DNA of 64,000 nucleotides, from positions 1 to 64,000 of the forward strand of contig JASBSB010000008.1 of NCBI GenBank assembly GCA_030149205.1, given 5' to 3'. Made by a program: the position numbers and the translations under genes. Position 1 is the stretch's first letter, and each line of letters opens with the position of its first letter. Below are positions 61,763-64,000 of the stretch, piece by piece. The DNA comes from Candidatus Heimdallarchaeota archaeon (GTDB taxonomy: Archaea; Asgardarchaeota; Heimdallarchaeia; Heimdallarchaeales; Kariarchaeaceae). The notes below the pieces were generated by a model. It saw nothing but the letters and a program-made list of their open reading frames with translations. It was not told the DNA's origin and searched no databases.

Positions 61763-62635
61763 ATGAAGAAATCAACAATGGGGTTGATTGCTTTGATCCT
61801 ATACTTCCTTATAACATGGAGTGTCCTCTTAGCAACAAACCCCTTAAATAATACTGGTAATTTTTACAGAGAAGAAATTCAAGGTGTCTCATACTTTGGC
61901 GATCAGGGATTTCAGTTTTCTAGTGTTTCGAACATTTACATAAAAAGCTACACAATACAAGGTTCAGGAGAAAACAAGACAATAAAGTTTTTACTAATTG
62001 ATCAAAATTCTAAAGGAGAATTGAGAACACTTGTTCAGCCCTATAAGCCTGCAAATTTCTTATTCAATTACACAATTGGTTCTGATGGATATCCCACAAA
62101 ATTTAACTTAGACCTGTTATATTTTCGAGATAATACTGGTGGACTTGCTTTCCCTTACAATACTTATGAATGGAATTTTTTGTCATCATTGAAATGTGAT
62201 CAAATCAGTTGTAGGTATAACAGAGAAAGTAACCAGTCATTGTTTAATCAAAATTTTCTTTTCGACCTGAAAGCAAATGTAGATGGTAAGGTTCAGGTTT
62301 TAAGGTATAACGTTGAGCTGAGCACCTCAAATGACAAAAATGGACAAACTATCAGGACAGCCTATCATATGATTGTCAGAGACTCGTCAGAGAATATTTT
62401 ATACGAGATCTCACATTCCTTTTACAGAATGACTGATTTCGAAAGAGCGACTAACATTTTGAATCAACCCTGGCTAACTGTACCATTCTATTTCACGGGA
62501 GCTTATTTCTTTGTTTGGGCATTTAATGAATCGTCTAATTATGTAAAGAAAAATAACATCAAATTGTTTTATAGATTAGAAACAGAAAACAAGAACGAGA
62601 ATATTAATGAAACAGACCCTGACAATATGAATTAG
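61763..62635 (+). CDS. Exported or membrane protein of unknown function with two anchors
   Basis: 290 residues. An N-terminal hydrophobic helix (MGLIALILYFLITWSVLLAT) is followed by an extracellular-like beta-rich region with N-x-S/T sequons and a Cys pair (KCDQISCRY) that could form a disulfide. A second hydrophobic segment (WLTVPFYFTGAYFFVWAF) lies near residues 243-260, with a charged cytoplasmic tail rich in Asn and Glu. The ATG at 61763 is preferred to the GTG at 61760. No family recognised. Confidence 0.7.
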   Translation: MKKSTMGLIALILYFLITWSVLLATNPLNNTGNFYREEIQGVSYFGDQGFQFSSVSNIYIKSYTIQGSGENKTIKFLLIDQNSKGELRTLVQPYKPANFLFNYTIGSDGYPTKFNLDLLYFRDNTGGLAFPYNTYEWNFLSSLKCDQISCRYNRESNQSLFNQNFLFDLKANVDGKVQVLRYNVELSTSNDKNGQTIRTAYHMIVRDSSENILYEISHSFYRMTDFERATNILNQPWLTVPFYFTGAYFFVWAFNESSNYVKKNNIKLFYRLETENKNENINETDPDNMN

Positions 62636-62815
62636 TAAAATAATTATCCGCTACATTTTCGGTTAACTACCTTAAATAATTACTATGCAGGACTTAAAAT
62701 AGCTCTTATAAAATTACCACTCTTATAAATTGCTTAAATTTCTTCAATACAATATCTACCATAAAATGATTTAGCTCATGCTATTTAACTAGAATGTTTA
62801 GTTCACGAATATTAA

Positions 62816-64000
62816 CTAAGGGGCCAATCTATCTACTGTTCTTGGAAAGGCTACAACCTCACGAACATCTGGTGCTGAAATTAAAGTCGCAAGAAGACGC
62901 TCTAATCCTAATCCAAACCCAGCATGTGGAGCACACCCATACTTAAAAAATTCAAGATATGATTCAAAATTCTCTGGGTTTAAACCCTTATTTTCCAAAT
63001 TTTTAACAAGTTGTTCATATCTATGCTCTCTCCAAGCCCCAGAGGCTAGTTCATGTTTAAAGATCAAATCAAAGGCATGAGAATGCTTTTCCTTACCTTC
63101 GACTCCATGAACATAAAATTTTGCAACAGATTTTGGAAAGTGGAAAATGAAAAAGGGTTCATTAATTAATTCCCAAAGTTTTGCCTCCTGTTCGGTTGAA
63201 AAATCTTCTCCCCATTCCATAGGCATTCCATTTTGATTTAACAGCTCAACACATTCGTCATATGATATTCTCTTAAAAGGTGTCGAGACCTCAGGGATCT
63301 GGATGTTTAACAATTCCAACTCCTTCTTATGTTTTCTAAGTTCATCAGATGCTACCTTTACTATTCCTTCAAGAACGGGCCAAACTCCTTCTTCTGTAAC
63401 GAAAGGGATTTCAACGTCAAATCCAGTGAACTCTGCTAGGTGTCTTCTCGTTCTACTTTTCTCTGCTCTGAAATATGGTGTTACCTCATAAAACTTGGTT
63501 CCTGTATTTCCAGCAATTGCTTGTTTGTGAAGTTGAGGACTCATCGCTAAATATGCTTGTTTACCAAACCAATCTATACTGAAAACATCTGCACCACCTT
63601 CACTAGATTGTCCAAGCACTTTTGGTGTTGACCAAAAAGTAAACCCCTCATGGTGCATGTAGTTGTTTACCGCAAAAAGCATTGCTGATCTGAGTTTAAA
63701 ATATGCTAAAACTGCTGGATTTCTTAAATCCAATATTCTCCAATCAAATCTTGTGTCCTTATTTGTGTTGATATAATCTGCAAATGGATCGAAGGGTAAC
63801 GGAGTCAGCGCAGGATTTAATATTTGCAATTCCAGAGGAGAGATTTCCACACCTCTTGGTGCCTCTTTATGCTCTTTAACTGTGCCCTTTACTGCTACGA
63901 CAGATTCTTGAGTCAATTGTTTAAGCTTTTCAAAGACCTCGGGTGCTTTATTCTTGAGACAAGTGACTTGAATCGTGGAATCTGCATCTCTAATCACTAA
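62816..64000 (-). CDS. aspS: Aspartyl-tRNA synthetase, archaeal type (5' end beyond window)
   Basis: Charges tRNA-Asp, and in many archaea also tRNA-Asn. The class II motifs are clear: PYFRAEKSRTRRHLAEF for motif 2 and GLGLERLLATL for motif 3. Upstream is the end of the anticodon-binding OB domain (VIRDADSTIQVT; VAVKGTVKEHKEAPRGVEI). The reading frame is open to the last base of the window, where it reads LVIRDAD, so about 35-40 N-terminal residues are missing. The short archaeal/eukaryotic form without the bacterial GAD insertion fits. Confidence 0.93.
   Translation of the reverse strand, partial: LVIRDADSTIQVTCLKNKAPEVFEKLKQLTQESVVAVKGTVKEHKEAPRGVEISPLELQILNPALTPLPFDPFADYINTNKDTRFDWRILDLRNPAVLAYFKLRSAMLFAVNNYMHHEGFTFWSTPKVLGQSSEGGADVFSIDWFGKQAYLAMSPQLHKQAIAGNTGTKFYEVTPYFRAEKSRTRRHLAEFTGFDVEIPFVTEEGVWPVLEGIVKVASDELRKHKKELELLNIQIPEVSTPFKRISYDECVELLNQNGMPMEWGEDFSTEQEAKLWELINEPFFIFHFPKSVAKFYVHGVEGKEKHSHAFDLIFKHELASGAWREHRYEQLVKNLENKGLNPENFESYLEFFKYGCAPHAGFGLGLERLLATLISAPDVREVVAFPRTVDRLAP

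Overview
The window looks like a piece of an AT-rich archaeal chromosome, most likely from an Asgard archaeon close to the Heimdallarchaeia; the phylum is my inference. Genes for deoxyhypusine synthase, type 2 isopentenyl-diphosphate isomerase, an archaeal-type aspartyl-tRNA synthetase and a Dpo4-like polymerase with a C-terminal PCNA-binding motif place it in Archaea. TATA-like boxes about 25-30 nt upstream of several start codons, suggesting leaderless transcripts, fit this. Tryptophan 2,3-dioxygenase and a candidate longin/roadblock protein point toward Asgard lineages. No rRNA, tRNA, CRISPR array, insertion sequence or phage gene was seen.

Layout. 1-2.0 kb: the end of an unidentified gene, a decayed copy of a CcdA-like gene, an exported thioredoxin and the intact CcdA-like gene. 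2.1-7.8 kb: sirtuin, ferredoxin-reductase-like protein coupled to a small TerB-like protein, isoaspartyl methyltransferase, tryptophan dioxygenase, a second TerB-like protein and a beta-decarboxylating dehydrogenase. 7.8-10.0 kb: a type II restriction-modification pair of the MvaI/BcnI kind, followed by translesion polymerase. 11-35 kb: mostly housekeeping and single genes (deoxyhypusine synthase, GDPD with apparently permuted order, M20 peptidase, VIT1-type transporter, IDI-2, lipoate ligase, biotin carboxylase plus carrier protein, MCP-like protein, lipase, PAP2, HAD, HIT, Nudix). 35.8-42.4 kb: a minus-strand run of unrecognised polytopic membrane proteins, three of them paralogous, interrupted by an APH-type kinase. 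43.9-52.6 kb: a minus-strand surface locus with two giant DOMON plus seven-FnIII proteins, an ethylbenzene-dehydrogenase-like heme-domain protein, a DUF2231-like membrane protein and an exported LanC-like toroid. 53.0-53.3 kb: two tiny genes encoding an extremely acidic and a strongly basic peptide. 53.3-64 kb: CARF/HTH-like regulator, divergent chorismate mutase-prephenate dehydratase, a 15-bp iterated operator, DUF2892 and MarR genes, SDR, MFS transporter, GT-C glycosyltransferase, hotdog thioesterase and the start-truncated aspS.

Best candidates for something undescribed: (1) the surface redox-like locus at 43.9-52.6 kb; (2) the acidic/basic micro-protein pair at 53.0-53.3 kb; (3) the GDPD whose catalytic HRG strand lies at the C-terminus; (4) the four-unit 15-bp iterated element at 55.14-55.20 kb; (5) the membrane-protein family at 35.8-39.9 kb. 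Functions proposed for these are inference from sequence reading only; no database search was possible.
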